Numbered from the stretch's first letter, positions 19,983-28,992 are shown. The stretch is 64,000 nt of DNA from Clostridia bacterium (GCA_017395065.1 JAFPWH010000071.1:62001-126000), one strand, 5' to 3'. Made by a program: numbers and translations. The notes: generated from the sequence alone by a model not told the origin.

Positions 19983-21491
19983 ATGGCATACTACTACAGA
20001 GAGCCCTGTCATACTTTCAATGAATATCTGCTGATTCCCGGGTATACCGCGCCCGATTGCGTACCGGCCAACGTGAACCTGAAGACCCCCATCACCAAAT
20101 ACCGTCCGGACAGCGAAAAGCCCGCAATCGAACTGAACATCCCGCTCGTTTCCGCCATCATGCAGTCCGTCTCCGATGACAAGCTGGCAATCGCCTTGGC
20201 GAGAGAAGGCGGGCTGTCTTTCATTTACGGCGCGCAGAGCATCGAAAGCGAAGCCGGCATGGTCTCGAAGGTCAAAAACTACAAGGCAGGCTTCGTGGTC
20301 TCGGCTTCCAACCTGAAGCCCGACGACACGCTCAGGGACGTGCTCCGCTTAAAGGAGCAAAACGGCTTCTCCACGATCGCCATCACGCAGGATGGCAGCG
20401 CGCAGGGAAAGCTGCTTGGCATCGTGACCAGCCGCGATTACCGCGTAAGCCGCATGACCGGGGACGAACTGGTGTCGAGCTTTATGACCCCGCTGGACAA
20501 GCTTGTCACCGCGCCCGACGGCGTGACGCTCAAGGAAGCCAACGACATCATCTGGGAGCACAAGGTCAATTCCCTGCCCATCGTCGACAAAGACGGAAAT
20601 CTCAAGTACTTCGTCTTCCGCAAGGACTACGCTTCCCATAAGGAAAACCCGCTCGAACTGCTGGACGAGGACAAAAGGTACCTTGTCGGCGCGGGCATCA
20701 ACACGAGAGACTACAAAGAGCGCGTGCCCGCGTTGCTGAAAGCCGGCGCGGACGTGCTGTGCATCGACTCGTCCGAAGGCTACAGCTGCTGGCAGGCAGA
20801 CTGCATTTCATGGATCAGAAGCGAGTACGGCGACAAGGTCAAGGTCGGCGCGGGCAACGTCGTCGATAAAGACGCGTTCCGCTTTTTGGTCGACGCGGGC
20901 GCCGATTTCGTAAAGATCGGCATCGGCGGCGGATCCATCTGCATCACCCGCGAGACCAAAGGCATCGGCAGGGGACAGGCCACTGCCGTCATCGAGGTCG
21001 CGCAGGAGAGAGACAAGTATTTCAAGGAAACCGGCATCTACGTGCCCATCTGCTCGGACGGCGGCATCGTCTACGACCACCATATGACGCTCGCGCTCGC
21101 AATGGGCGCCGACTTCCTGATGCTGGGCCGTTATTTTGCCCGCTTCGACGAAAGCCCGGGCGCCAAGGTCATGGTAAACGGCGCCTACATGAAGGAGTAC
21201 TGGGGCGAAGGCTCCGCAAGGGCCAGAAACTGGCAAAGGTACGATTTGGGCGGCGCGAACAAGCTAAGCTTCGAAGAGGGCGTGGACAGCTACGTTACCT
21301 ACGCCGGCAGCCTGCACGACAACGTGGAACTGAGCCTTTACAAGGTCAAGAGCACCATGTGCAACTGCGGCGTAAAGACCATCGCGGAACTGCACCGCGA
21401 AGCCCGGCTCACGCTGGTTTCGCCCACGTCCATCGTGGAGGGCGGCTATCACGACGTGACGCTGCACACGAATTCGGCTTCCATCAAGTAA
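19983..21491 (+). CDS. guaB: IMP dehydrogenase, clostridial subfamily
   Basis: Oxidises IMP to XMP with NAD+, the committed step to GMP. The 502 residues have a TIM barrel with two inserted CBS domains (about 95-215), the catalytic loop GGGSICITR with Cys320, the IMP-binding SDGGI, and the flap segment [11 protein letters not shown]. The loop differs from the usual GPGSICTTR and the N-terminus ([20 protein letters not shown]) is that of a variant group I recall from Clostridia. Strong ribosome site and its own promoter; a bidirectional terminator follows. Confidence 0.93.
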   Translation: MAYYYREPCHTFNEYLLIPGYTAPDCVPANVNLKTPITKYRPDSEKPAIELNIPLVSAIMQSVSDDKLAIALAREGGLSFIYGAQSIESEAGMVSKVKNYKAGFVVSASNLKPDDTLRDVLRLKEQNGFSTIAITQDGSAQGKLLGIVTSRDYRVSRMTGDELVSSFMTPLDKLVTAPDGVTLKEANDIIWEHKVNSLPIVDKDGNLKYFVFRKDYASHKENPLELLDEDKRYLVGAGINTRDYKERVPALLKAGADVLCIDSSEGYSCWQADCISWIRSEYGDKVKVGAGNVVDKDAFRFLVDAGADFVKIGIGGGSICITRETKGIGRGQATAVIEVAQERDKYFKETGIYVPICSDGGIVYDHHMTLALAMGADFLMLGRYFARFDESPGAKVMVNGAYMKEYWGEGSARARNWQRYDLGGANKLSFEEGVDSYVTYAGSLHDNVELSLYKVKSTMCNCGVKTIAELHREARLTLVSPTSIVEGGYHDVTLHTNSASIK

Positions 21492-21510
21492 ATTATCTTA
21501 CGCAAAAAAA

Positions 21511-21552
21511 CCGCCGCGGACGCGTAGATATCATGCGTCCGCGGCGGTTTTT
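21511..21552. terminator. Bidirectional terminator between guaB and a convergent gene
   Basis: A 13-bp perfect GC-rich stem (21511-21523 with 21535-21547) is followed by five T on plus and preceded by seven A, so it can end guaB transcription on plus and the small membrane protein gene on minus. Confidence 0.9.
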
Positions 21553-21562
21553 CGCGCCTGAA

Positions 21563-21841
21563 TCATTCGGGTTCGTCATAGTCGTCGGTGTCGCTTGCGG
21601 CGTCTGCCTTGCGCAGAAGCACAAAACCGCCCACAGCGCCGGCGGCGCCCAGGAACATGTTCAGCCACCGCACGGATACGACAAAGCCCGTGAAGGCCGA
21701 ACCGTTTCTGGCGGACATGCCCGCGCGGCTTCCCTTGATGAAGCCCCAGATCGACAAAAGCAGCAGCGCGATGCCAAGCAGCATAAGCCCTATGCTCACC
21801 GCGCTCAGATGCTCCCTGATCCATTGCCTGATCCTTTGCAT
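21563..21841 (-). CDS. Small two-helix membrane protein, unknown function
   Basis: 92 residues with two hydrophobic stretches (about 13-36 and 50-77), a basic N-terminus (MQRIRQWIREHL) and an acidic C-terminus. No family recognised. The ribosome site GGAGG precedes the ATG, and a TTGCTT/TATGAT promoter lies about 50 bp upstream on minus, so it is a monocistronic unit convergent with guaB and divergent from the motor-like cassette. Confidence 0.7.
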   Translation of the reverse strand: MQRIRQWIREHLSAVSIGLMLLGIALLLLSIWGFIKGSRAGMSARNGSAFTGFVVSVRWLNMFLGAAGAVGGFVLLRKADAASDTDDYDEPE

Positions 21842-21892
21842 ATTTCCTCCGCATGAATGCCGTAAAATTTTCGTAATTTTGTAATTTTCTCA

Positions 21893-21921
21893 ATCATAGC
21901 ACTAAATCATTAAAAAAGCAA
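21893..21921 (-). promoter_or_regulatory. Promoter of the small membrane protein gene
   Basis: Minus strand -35 TTGCTT (21921-21916), 17 bp, -10 TATGAT (21898-21893). The remaining sequence up to 22068 is AT-rich with short GTAATTTT repeats near 21862-21888 and holds no gene that I can see. Confidence 0.65.
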
Positions 21922-22067
21922 GCGCATAGGCCTTGTTTTGCAAAATTTTGTCCGAAACAACAATTATGCCGTGGCATGCAGCACTTTTTCGCCGCCTGAG
22001 CGTGCCTTGCCCGAACGGCCGGGGCACATAATAGATGGAACTTTTTTGTAATATTCATGTCTAATAT

Positions 22068-22097
22068 TTGCAATAGACCGTTCCGGTGTGGTATAAT
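22068..22097 (+). promoter_or_regulatory. Extended -10 promoter of the MotA/MotB-like operon
   Basis: -35 TTGCAA (22068-22073), 18-bp spacer, extended -10 TGG-TATAAT (22089-22097). Transcription would start near 22104. The -10 lies in the middle of a 9-bp inverted repeat (separate entry). Confidence 0.8.
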
Positions 22098-22106
22098 GGA
22101 ACGGTC
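22076..22106. promoter_or_regulatory. Inverted repeat spanning the -10, candidate operator
   Basis: Perfect 9-bp arms GACCGTTCC (22076-22084) and GGAACGGTC (22098-22106), separated by 13 bp that contain the -10. As the left arm and the -10 are upstream of the predicted transcript start, this is likely a DNA site for a dimeric regulator rather than an RNA hairpin. No regulator gene is adjacent. Confidence 0.6.
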
Positions 22107-22140
22107 GAAAGCAAACACTTCCGCAGGGAGGACTGTATAG

Positions 22141-23556
22141 ATGGGTTTTTGGAAGACGATCAGCTCCTGGCTGGGCGGCGGCATCAGCGTGACGGTGTAC
22201 CTTTTCATCATCGCACTGTTTCTGATCGGCGTGTTCAGCTGCCTGATCCCGGTGAACAACAACAGAAAACGCCTCAAAAAGGCCATCGACCTCATCAAGC
22301 AGGGCGACAAGGCCAAGCGCAGCTGGCAGGAGGACAGGTTCCTGGGCAAGGGCAATCTGATGCCGCACTGGAGCGAGTACCTGAACAACCTGTTCTTCGC
22401 AAACGGCGAATACCACAACCCGGCCAACGTCGAAGACTACATCAACGAGGAGACGGTCATCGACTCTCCGGGCAAGTCGAAGCTCGCCGAGGCACTGCCG
22501 GGGCTTCAGGTCTCTTTGGGATTTCTGGGAACGCTGCTCGGCCTTTCGCTGGCCCTGAGCGAAATGAACGCGGTGGACGTAAACAACATAACCACGTCGA
22601 TGAACACGCTTTTGTCCTCGATGAAATACGCGTTCCTTACCTCCATTTTCGGCGTGGTGGCTTCGGTCCTGTTTACGCTGCTCACCCGCGCCGTGCACAG
22701 CAAGGCGCAGGCGGTTTTGATCGAGTTCTACAACGCCATGGCGAGGTATGCCGGCGTGCTGAGCGTCGATCCGCTAACACAGGTCGCCATCTACCAGCAG
22801 GAGCAGACCGTGCTCCTGCGCGAAATGGCAAAGAGCATTTCCCCGGACAGCCTGAGAACGCTCTTCGATCCCATCGCAAGGTCGATGGACGCGAGCTACG
22901 AAGGGCAGCAAAAGCTGATGAACGAGGTCGCGGACGCGTACCTGAGCAAGCTCAACGACGCCCTGCACGGCCAGCTCGAGGCGCTTTCCAATACGATCGA
23001 AAGCACCTGCCGCTATCAGGAAAGGACGGTCAAGAGCGTAAGCGACGCGCTGGTCGAGTTCACTTCTGCGGCGCGGGCGATCCACGACATAAGGGAAGAC
23101 GCCTTCCAACTGCTGGAACAGTTCGACAGGGAGCTTAAACAACTGAGCAAGGACAGCCGGGCGATCGGCGAAAGCGAAGACGGCATCCTGCGTGCCCTGG
23201 AGGCGGTGGGCGAGTGCAACGAAAAACTGAGCGCCCTCGGCGACGCAATGGACGGCCGCCTGCAAAAGATCGGCGAAGCGAACGAGGAATTCATGGAAAG
23301 CGCGCAGAAACTGAGCGAGCTTTCCGCGCAGACGCTCACGAGCGCCGGTGAAGCGCTGTCTGCTTCCGGCAAGGAGCTTTCGCAGGCCATGCAGGACGCC
23401 AGGGATAAGCTCAGCCGCGACATGGACGAATCCCTCAATTACTTTGAGGGCTGCATGACACAGATCATCAAGCGCGTGGAAAAGGCGTCGCTTGCGGTCG
23501 ACAGCGCGACGGAAAACCTCTACCGCGTTAAAAAGACGGGCGGCGATCGGCAGTGA
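22141..23556 (+). CDS. MotA/TolQ/ExbB-like ion-channel subunit with long cytoplasmic tail (ZorA-like)
   Basis: 471 residues with three predicted membrane helices (about 15-37, 119-141, 162-184). The second and third hold the family signatures: PGLQVSLGFLGTLLGLSLAL, and MKYAFLTSIFGVVASVLF with the conserved polar Thr. After residue 190 comes a long, mostly helical, coiled-coil-like cytoplasmic tail, as in ZorA and unlike TolQ or ExbB. Ribosome site GGGAGG nine bases upstream. The stop overlaps the next gene's GTG, which encodes its MotB-like partner, so together they should form an ion-driven stator. Flagellar MotA is unlikely: no flagellar genes and too few helices. The role is unknown. Confidence 0.82.
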   Translation: MGFWKTISSWLGGGISVTVYLFIIALFLIGVFSCLIPVNNNRKRLKKAIDLIKQGDKAKRSWQEDRFLGKGNLMPHWSEYLNNLFFANGEYHNPANVEDYINEETVIDSPGKSKLAEALPGLQVSLGFLGTLLGLSLALSEMNAVDVNNITTSMNTLLSSMKYAFLTSIFGVVASVLFTLLTRAVHSKAQAVLIEFYNAMARYAGVLSVDPLTQVAIYQQEQTVLLREMAKSISPDSLRTLFDPIARSMDASYEGQQKLMNEVADAYLSKLNDALHGQLEALSNTIESTCRYQERTVKSVSDALVEFTSAARAIHDIREDAFQLLEQFDRELKQLSKDSRAIGESEDGILRALEAVGECNEKLSALGDAMDGRLQKIGEANEEFMESAQKLSELSAQTLTSAGEALSASGKELSQAMQDARDKLSRDMDESLNYFEGCMTQIIKRVEKASLAVDSATENLYRVKKTGGDRQ

Positions 23557-24647
23557 GCAGCTACCGCAGACAGAAAAAAAGCGCCCCGAGCACGTCCGGC
23601 TCGTTCTGGCTCAGCTTTTCGGATATGATGAGCGTGCTGGTGCTCATCTTCATATTCGTCATCTTTTCCATGATCTACAACTTAAAGCAGGCGCAGGACG
23701 ACTACGTGGCCGCGCACAACGAATACGAGATCGCAAGGGCGGCACTGGAGGCCAGCGAGGCGGAAAAGGCAAACCTCATCGTGCTCGTGAGCGATTACGA
23801 AAACCAGATCACCGAATTGGAGGACGAGCTCGAGGAAACGAACCGCACACTGATCGTGATCGCGGGCGAAAAGGACGACCTGCAGTCACAGCTGGACGAC
23901 AAGGACACGATCATCCTGGACCTGAACAGTCAGGTTTCGGAGAACGAAACCGAGCTGATTCGCCTGAGAGATTACAATACTGAGCTTGAAACTCAAAACG
24001 CGGCGCTGTATAATACATCTCTGAACGACAAAGCGCAATTGAGCCTCTACGAACAAAGGCTCACCGAGGCGCAGCGTCAGTTGGACGCGCTGCTTGGCGT
24101 AAAGAGCGAGATCATACAGCAGCTTTCCAACGAGCTCAAGCGCAACGGCATCAACGTGGACGTCGACCAGAACACCGGCTCCATCGTTCTGCCCAGCTCC
24201 ATGATGTTCAATTCCGGCAAGGCTGAGCTAAGCCAGGCAGGCCGGGATTACCTCGACCGCTTCCTGCCGGTGTACCTGAGCGTACTGCTCAGCGACCAGT
24301 TCAGCGAGTACGTGGCCGAGATCATCATCGAAGGGCACACCGACTCCACGCCCCGCGGAGGCTATCCGGACGCGTACCTCGGAAACCTCGACCTGTCCCT
24401 GGACAGGGCGCAGGCCGTGGCGGACTACGTGCTCGAGCCCACCTACATGCAGTACCGCCTGGGGCTCGACATGATGCAGATGGAGGCCTTCCGGCAGGTC
24501 GTCACCACCTCGGGACGCTCGTATTCCGACCTGAAGCTCGACCGTTTCGGAAACGAGGACAGCGTGGCTTCCCGACGGGTCGAGATCAAGTTCCGCCTGA
24601 TCGACGCCGAGAGCGTGTACGCGACGAGACAAATCATCATAAATTAA
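23553..24647 (+). CDS. MotB/OmpA-like stator partner (ZorB-like)
   Basis: 364 residues: short basic N-terminus, a single membrane helix (19-42) holding Asp24 in WLSFSDMMSVLV, the position of the proton- or sodium-carrying Asp of MotB; a coiled coil (about 45-185); and a C-terminal OmpA-like peptidoglycan-binding domain (about 200-360) with GHTD (261-264) and LSLDRAQAV, whose Arg285 matches the diaminopimelate/peptidoglycan-binding Arg. Start is GTG in a GTGA overlap with the MotA-like gene. It would anchor the complex to the wall. The long periplasm-side coiled coil is unusual for MotB. Confidence 0.83.
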   Translation: MSSYRRQKKSAPSTSGSFWLSFSDMMSVLVLIFIFVIFSMIYNLKQAQDDYVAAHNEYEIARAALEASEAEKANLIVLVSDYENQITELEDELEETNRTLIVIAGEKDDLQSQLDDKDTIILDLNSQVSENETELIRLRDYNTELETQNAALYNTSLNDKAQLSLYEQRLTEAQRQLDALLGVKSEIIQQLSNELKRNGINVDVDQNTGSIVLPSSMMFNSGKAELSQAGRDYLDRFLPVYLSVLLSDQFSEYVAEIIIEGHTDSTPRGGYPDAYLGNLDLSLDRAQAVADYVLEPTYMQYRLGLDMMQMEAFRQVVTTSGRSYSDLKLDRFGNEDSVASRRVEIKFRLIDAESVYATRQIIIN

Positions 24648-24659
24648 GGACTGTATTTT

Positions 24660-25235
24660 ATGAAATACCTGCGCAGAGCCGCCGTGTTCATCGCAACGCG
24701 CCTCGTGCTCATCACACTGATCCTGAGCCTGCTCGTATACGCCTTCTATATGGCTTTCAACCTGAGCAACGCCTATATCGTCGTTTCGGAAGGGCTCGAA
24801 AAGCGGGTGAGCGTCACGCTTACGCGCACGGACAGCGCTGCGCTCAATCATTACTTCACCAAGAGCTTCATCGATACCGATCCGGTGCTGAGCGCTTCCA
24901 AGCACGGCACGGACACCTATCGCTACTTCGATATAAACTCCTTCGATTACGACGTCAAAATATCGTCGCTGTGGTGGCGGCCGCTCAAGACCGTGAGCGT
25001 TGAAAACCCGAACACGGGCGAAAGGACCACCTACCGCGGCGTCGTCACCTGCACCGTGACCGAGACGGTCTCCAACATCACAGGTTCCTTAAAGCGCGAA
25101 TACGCGTCAAGCGGCGTGGGCGGCCTGTCCCACTGGGGCAGCGGCCGCTACAACCTGACGCTCGTCAGCGTGGACGGCGACTGGCTGATCGTCGCAATGG
25201 AGCAGGACAGCAGCTATCAGGACCCCGACGCATGA
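24660..25235 (+). CDS. Membrane-anchored extracytoplasmic protein, third gene of the motor-like cassette
   Basis: 191 residues: one N-terminal membrane helix (about 8-34) and an outside domain of about 155 residues rich in beta strands, ending SVDGDWLIVAMEQD. The overall pattern (helix pair, FTKSF, then sheet) recalls NTF2-like domains, but this is only a resemblance. It begins 12 bp after the MotB-like stop with AAGGA upstream, and its own stop overlaps the dus start (ATGA). By context, an accessory of the stator-like complex. Confidence 0.7.
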   Translation: MKYLRRAAVFIATRLVLITLILSLLVYAFYMAFNLSNAYIVVSEGLEKRVSVTLTRTDSAALNHYFTKSFIDTDPVLSASKHGTDTYRYFDINSFDYDVKISSLWWRPLKTVSVENPNTGERTTYRGVVTCTVTETVSNITGSLKREYASSGVGGLSHWGSGRYNLTLVSVDGDWLIVAMEQDSSYQDPDA

Positions 25236-26227
25236 TGGTCATCGGCGGCATTTCTTTCCCCAAAGGAGCGGCGCTCGCGCCGATGGCGGGCATTACCGAC
25301 GTCAACATGCGCCTGCTCTGCCGCGAGCAGGGGGCGGCCTGGTCAGTCAGCGAAATGCTCTCGGCAAAGGGCTTCGTGTACGCGCCGGACAGGAACATCC
25401 ACAAGGAACTGATACGCTTCGATCCGCGCGAGGGCGTCACGGGCCTTCAGCTCTTCGGCAGCGAGGAAAACATGCTTTCCGAAGCCGTAAAGCGCTTAAA
25501 CGATACGCCCTTTGCGTTTTTTGATTTCAACATGGGCTGTCCCGCGCACAAGATCGTACAAAACGGCGAGGGCAGCGCGCTGATGAAGCAGCCCCTGCTC
25601 GCGGGCAGACTCATCGGAGCCATGGTCAAGGCCTCCGCAAAGCCCGTGACCGTGAAAATACGCTCGGGCTGGGACGCCGAACACGTAAACGCCCCCGAGA
25701 TCGCCCGCGTCGCCCGGGAAAGCGGCGCGGCCGCCGTGACGGTGCACCCGAGGACGCGCGATCAGTTCTACTCGGGCAGTGCAAACTGGGACGTGATAGC
25801 GCAGGTCAAGCAGGCCGTGTCCATCCCCGTGATCGGAAACGGAGACGTCGCGTGCGCCGAAGACGCGCTCAGGATGCGCACCCGGACGGGTTGCGACGCG
25901 GTCATGGTGGCAAGGGCTGCGCGGGGAAACATATGGATCTTCCGTGAGATCCTCGCCGCGATGGAAAATAAGCCCTTCAGGCCGCCGTCAAGGTACGAGA
26001 TCATAGATACGATTCTGAGACATCTGGACATGCAAATTGATAGCCTCGGCGAAAAGCTGGGCGTTATGGAAATGCGAAAGCACGTCGCCTGGTATTTGCA
26101 GGGCATGCCGGGCAGCGTGAAGATCCGCGCCCGGGTGAACTGCCTTGCAAGACGGGACGAGATCGTCGGACTGCTGAACCGATACAAAGACGAACTGAGA
26201 GAGGACGAGGGCAATGACGGCATTTGA
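25232..26227 (+). CDS. tRNA-dihydrouridine synthase
   Basis: FMN enzyme reducing uridines in tRNA. The 331 residues begin with the barrel signature GAALAPMAGITD; the catalytic cysteine is in NMGCPAHKI, the FMN contacts in VTVHPRTRDQFYSG and PVIGNGDV, and the small helical C-terminal domain is present. It looks like a DusB-type enzyme, but the subtype is uncertain. ATGA overlap with the preceding membrane protein and a 14-bp overlap with the next gene place it firmly in the motor-like operon. Confidence 0.93.
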   Translation: MMVIGGISFPKGAALAPMAGITDVNMRLLCREQGAAWSVSEMLSAKGFVYAPDRNIHKELIRFDPREGVTGLQLFGSEENMLSEAVKRLNDTPFAFFDFNMGCPAHKIVQNGEGSALMKQPLLAGRLIGAMVKASAKPVTVKIRSGWDAEHVNAPEIARVARESGAAAVTVHPRTRDQFYSGSANWDVIAQVKQAVSIPVIGNGDVACAEDALRMRTRTGCDAVMVARAARGNIWIFREILAAMENKPFRPPSRYEIIDTILRHLDMQIDSLGEKLGVMEMRKHVAWYLQGMPGSVKIRARVNCLARRDEIVGLLNRYKDELREDEGNDGI

Positions 26228-27566
26228 AAACCTTACGCTGAACGAACTGATGAACAAACAGGGCTTCGACTGCGACTGCGGAAAGCACCATTCGGTTTCC
26301 TGTGATTTTCTGGCGATAGAGAAGGGCGCGGTAAACCGGCTCGGCGAGGCCGTAAGGGCAGTCGGCGGCAAAAGGCCCTTCGTCATCTGCGACGCAAACA
26401 CCTACCGCGCCGCGGGCGAAAAGGCCTGTGCGGTGCTGAAAAAAGAAGGCCTGGAATACACGCTTTTCATGCTCAGGGAGCACGGCTATCCGAAGGTCGA
26501 GCCGGACGAATATTCGCTGGGCTCCATCGCGATGACGTTCGACAAACGCTGCGACGTGATCCTTTCGGTCGGCGGCGGCGTGATCAACGATCTGGGCAAG
26601 GTCTTCGCCTACGATCTGGGTCTAAAGCAGATCATCCTGGGGACCGCGCCCAGCATGGACGGCTTTGCCTCGAATTCTTCCTCCATGGTCGTTGACGGCG
26701 TGAAATCCACGCTGTACAACCGCTGCCCCGCTGGCATCGTGCTGGACACGGAGATCATGGCAAACGCGCCGATGCGCATGCTCTGGGCAGGCCTTGGCGA
26801 CATGGTCGCAAAATACATCTCCGTGTGCGAATGGCGCATCAGCCACCTGGTCAACGGCGAATACTACTGCCCGCACGTGGCCCAGCTCATGCGAAACGCG
26901 CTCAAAAGGATCATGGACAACTCGGACGGCCTGGCAAAGCGCGATCTGTCCAGCGTGCAGGCGGTCGCAGAGGGACTCGTGCTCAGCGGTTTTGCGATGA
27001 GCTTTGCGCAGGTCTCGCGCCCGGCCAGCGGCCTCGAACACTACTTCAGCCATATGTGGGACATGCTTGCACTCGAAAGGGGCACCGAGGCAGACCTGCA
27101 CGGCATACAGGTGGGCGTGGGCACGGTGCTCACGATGAACATCTACGACAAAATCAAACTTTTGAAGCCAAACCGCGAAAAGGCGCTTGAGCACATGCGC
27201 CGTTTTGATCCCGATCAATGGGAGAAAAACATCCGCCGCGTGTTCGGCAAAACCGCGCCGCAGGTGCTTGAAATCGAGCAGAAGGCGCACAAAAACGACC
27301 CCGAAAAGCACCTTGCGCGCCTTGACAGGATCATCGCCGACTGGGACGGGATCCTTCAAATTATCCGCGAGGAGCTGCCCGACAAGGAATGGCTCTTTGA
27401 GAAAATGCGCATGACCGGCATGCCCATGACCCCTGCGGACATCGGCATCAGCCGCGAGGACACGGTGGACGCGTTCCTGTGTGCCCGGGACATCCGCGAC
27501 AAGTATTTAAGCTGCTCGCTTCTTTGGGACATCGGCGAGATCGAGAATTTCGCGGCGACGCTGTGA
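26214..27566 (+). CDS. sn-Glycerol-1-phosphate dehydrogenase, AraM/EgsA type
   Basis: 450-residue iron-alcohol-dehydrogenase-like enzyme reducing dihydroxyacetone phosphate to glycerol 1-phosphate. Nucleotide-binding SVGGGVINDLGK and the metal ligands Asp in GLGDMVAKY and His in GLEHYFSHMWD and DLHGIQVG are visible. The N-terminus has a CDCGKHH segment as in clostridial members. In Bacillota, G1P feeds heptaprenylglyceryl lipids; no partner prenyltransferase is in the window. The start is inside the end of dus. Confidence 0.88.
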   Translation: MTAFENLTLNELMNKQGFDCDCGKHHSVSCDFLAIEKGAVNRLGEAVRAVGGKRPFVICDANTYRAAGEKACAVLKKEGLEYTLFMLREHGYPKVEPDEYSLGSIAMTFDKRCDVILSVGGGVINDLGKVFAYDLGLKQIILGTAPSMDGFASNSSSMVVDGVKSTLYNRCPAGIVLDTEIMANAPMRMLWAGLGDMVAKYISVCEWRISHLVNGEYYCPHVAQLMRNALKRIMDNSDGLAKRDLSSVQAVAEGLVLSGFAMSFAQVSRPASGLEHYFSHMWDMLALERGTEADLHGIQVGVGTVLTMNIYDKIKLLKPNREKALEHMRRFDPDQWEKNIRRVFGKTAPQVLEIEQKAHKNDPEKHLARLDRIIADWDGILQIIREELPDKEWLFEKMRMTGMPMTPADIGISREDTVDAFLCARDIRDKYLSCSLLWDIGEIENFAATL

Positions 27567-27614
27567 GGCGCGGCCGAGCGTCTTGCGAAAATTCACCGAC
27601 GGGAGAAAACAACC

Positions 27615-28901
27615 ATGAAACGCATACTGAGCTTTATCCTCATGCTTCTTTGCCTGCCCTTCGCCGCCTGCGCGGAGGAGAGCGTACACACCGTTTCGCC
27701 CCAAAACCCGGACGACGCGCTGGACGTTTCCGCGCTCAAACAGGCCAGGGAGCAGGCGTGGAACGAGTACGCCGCGTCGCGCCTCGAAAGCGAAGAGCTG
27801 AAACGGGAGACCGAAGAGAAGGCGCTCGTCTTTGGCGACGTCACCATGCGCTACACCGTGGAGGTCAAGGGTGAAATGCCCGAGGGCGGCTATCCGCTCT
27901 ACATCGCCCTGCACGGCGGCGGACAGAGCGACACGCCGGACATCAACGACGATCAGTGGCGACAGATGCAGTATTACTACAGCCGTTGGCTCAAATGCGG
28001 CGTGTACGTGGCCGTCAGGGGCGTAAGGGACACCTGGGACACGCACTTCAACCCCGAATCGTATCCGCTCTACGACAGGCTGATCGAATACATGATCCTT
28101 ACTCAGAACGTGAACCCCAACCGCGTCTACCTCGAGGGCTTCTCGGCGGGCGGCGACGGCGTCTACGCCGTATCTCCCCGCATGGCGGATCGTTTCGCCG
28201 CGGTCAACATGTCCTCCGGCCATCCCAACGGCATAAGCCTCCTCAATCTGTACAATCTGCCCATACAGCTGCAGGCCGGAGAATTCGACAGCGCCTACGA
28301 CCGTAACAAGGTCACGGCGGAATACGGCCTGTATCTGGACGCACTCAGGGAGGATGAGCCCGAAGGCTACGAACACAGGACACTGATCCACTTCAACGCG
28401 GGCCATAACTACGACGACTATTCGCCCATGCCCTTGCCCACAATCGAGGATTACGCGGCTTGGTACCGCGACGGCACGCGCACCAAATTCGTCCGCATCG
28501 ACAGCTTCCCGCCGGATTACATGAGCGCCTTCACACGCGAGCCTCTGCCCAAAAAGGTCGTCTGGGAACTTGCCGTGCGCGCAGAACGCAGGCAGACGGA
28601 CAGCTTCTATTACCTGCGCGCGGACGAAAGCGCAAGCGGCGTACTGCGCGTGACGAACCGGGGCGACAACACCTTCGTCATCGACGCAAGCGCGTTCGGC
28701 GGCGACTTCGAAATACTTTTGAACGAGGACATGGTCGATTTCGAAAAGCCCGTGCGGTTCGTAATCGGCGAAAAGAGCGTGTGCTTCGGTGTCGTGCCCG
28801 ATTTAGGCGTCCTTAAGCAGACGACCGCCGAAAGGGGAGACCCGAACTACCAGTTCGAGGCCGCGATCCGCTACAGCGAGATCGCCGCCTTTGCGAACTG
28901 A
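27615..28901 (+). CDS. Secreted alpha/beta hydrolase (esterase-like)
   Basis: 428 residues. An N-terminal signal peptide (about 1-21) ends AACAEES, with a plausible AxA cleavage; a lipobox reading (FAAC) is possible but poor. The mature part shows YIALHGGGQSD (oxyanion strand), the nucleophile elbow GFSAGG, and a later His in FNAGHNYDD, the order of an alpha/beta hydrolase similar to PHB-depolymerase/feruloyl-esterase types. An extra C-terminal beta domain follows. GGGAG nine bases before the ATG. It sits 48 bp after the glycerol-1-phosphate dehydrogenase gene. Confidence 0.78.
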   Translation: MKRILSFILMLLCLPFAACAEESVHTVSPQNPDDALDVSALKQAREQAWNEYAASRLESEELKRETEEKALVFGDVTMRYTVEVKGEMPEGGYPLYIALHGGGQSDTPDINDDQWRQMQYYYSRWLKCGVYVAVRGVRDTWDTHFNPESYPLYDRLIEYMILTQNVNPNRVYLEGFSAGGDGVYAVSPRMADRFAAVNMSSGHPNGISLLNLYNLPIQLQAGEFDSAYDRNKVTAEYGLYLDALREDEPEGYEHRTLIHFNAGHNYDDYSPMPLPTIEDYAAWYRDGTRTKFVRIDSFPPDYMSAFTREPLPKKVVWELAVRAERRQTDSFYYLRADESASGVLRVTNRGDNTFVIDASAFGGDFEILLNEDMVDFEKPVRFVIGEKSVCFGVVPDLGVLKQTTAERGDPNYQFEAAIRYSEIAAFAN

Positions 28902-28931
28902 GGCGCTTTCGGAAAAAAGCAAAACCAAAAC

Positions 28932-28960
28932 TTGACTAACTGTGCGGTTTATGGTATTAT
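28932..28960 (+). promoter_or_regulatory. Sigma-A promoter of yebC-murI
   Basis: -35 TTGACT (28932-28937), 17 bp, -10 TATTAT (28955-28960), 32 bp before the yebC start. Confidence 0.85.
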
Positions 28961-28992
28961 AAACGAAGTCAAATTTATAAGGGGGCTTACGG

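Noticed and set aside
19950..19983. Purine riboswitch upstream of guaB
   Set aside because: Leader is only about 26 nt after the promoter.
22141..24647. Flagellar MotA/MotB
   Set aside because: Only three membrane helices in the MotA-like protein, a long coiled-coil tail, and no flagellar gene nearby.
22141..25235. Complete Zorya defence system
   Set aside because: ZorA- and ZorB-like proteins are present, but there is no ZorC, ZorD or ZorE; following genes are dus and a dehydrogenase.
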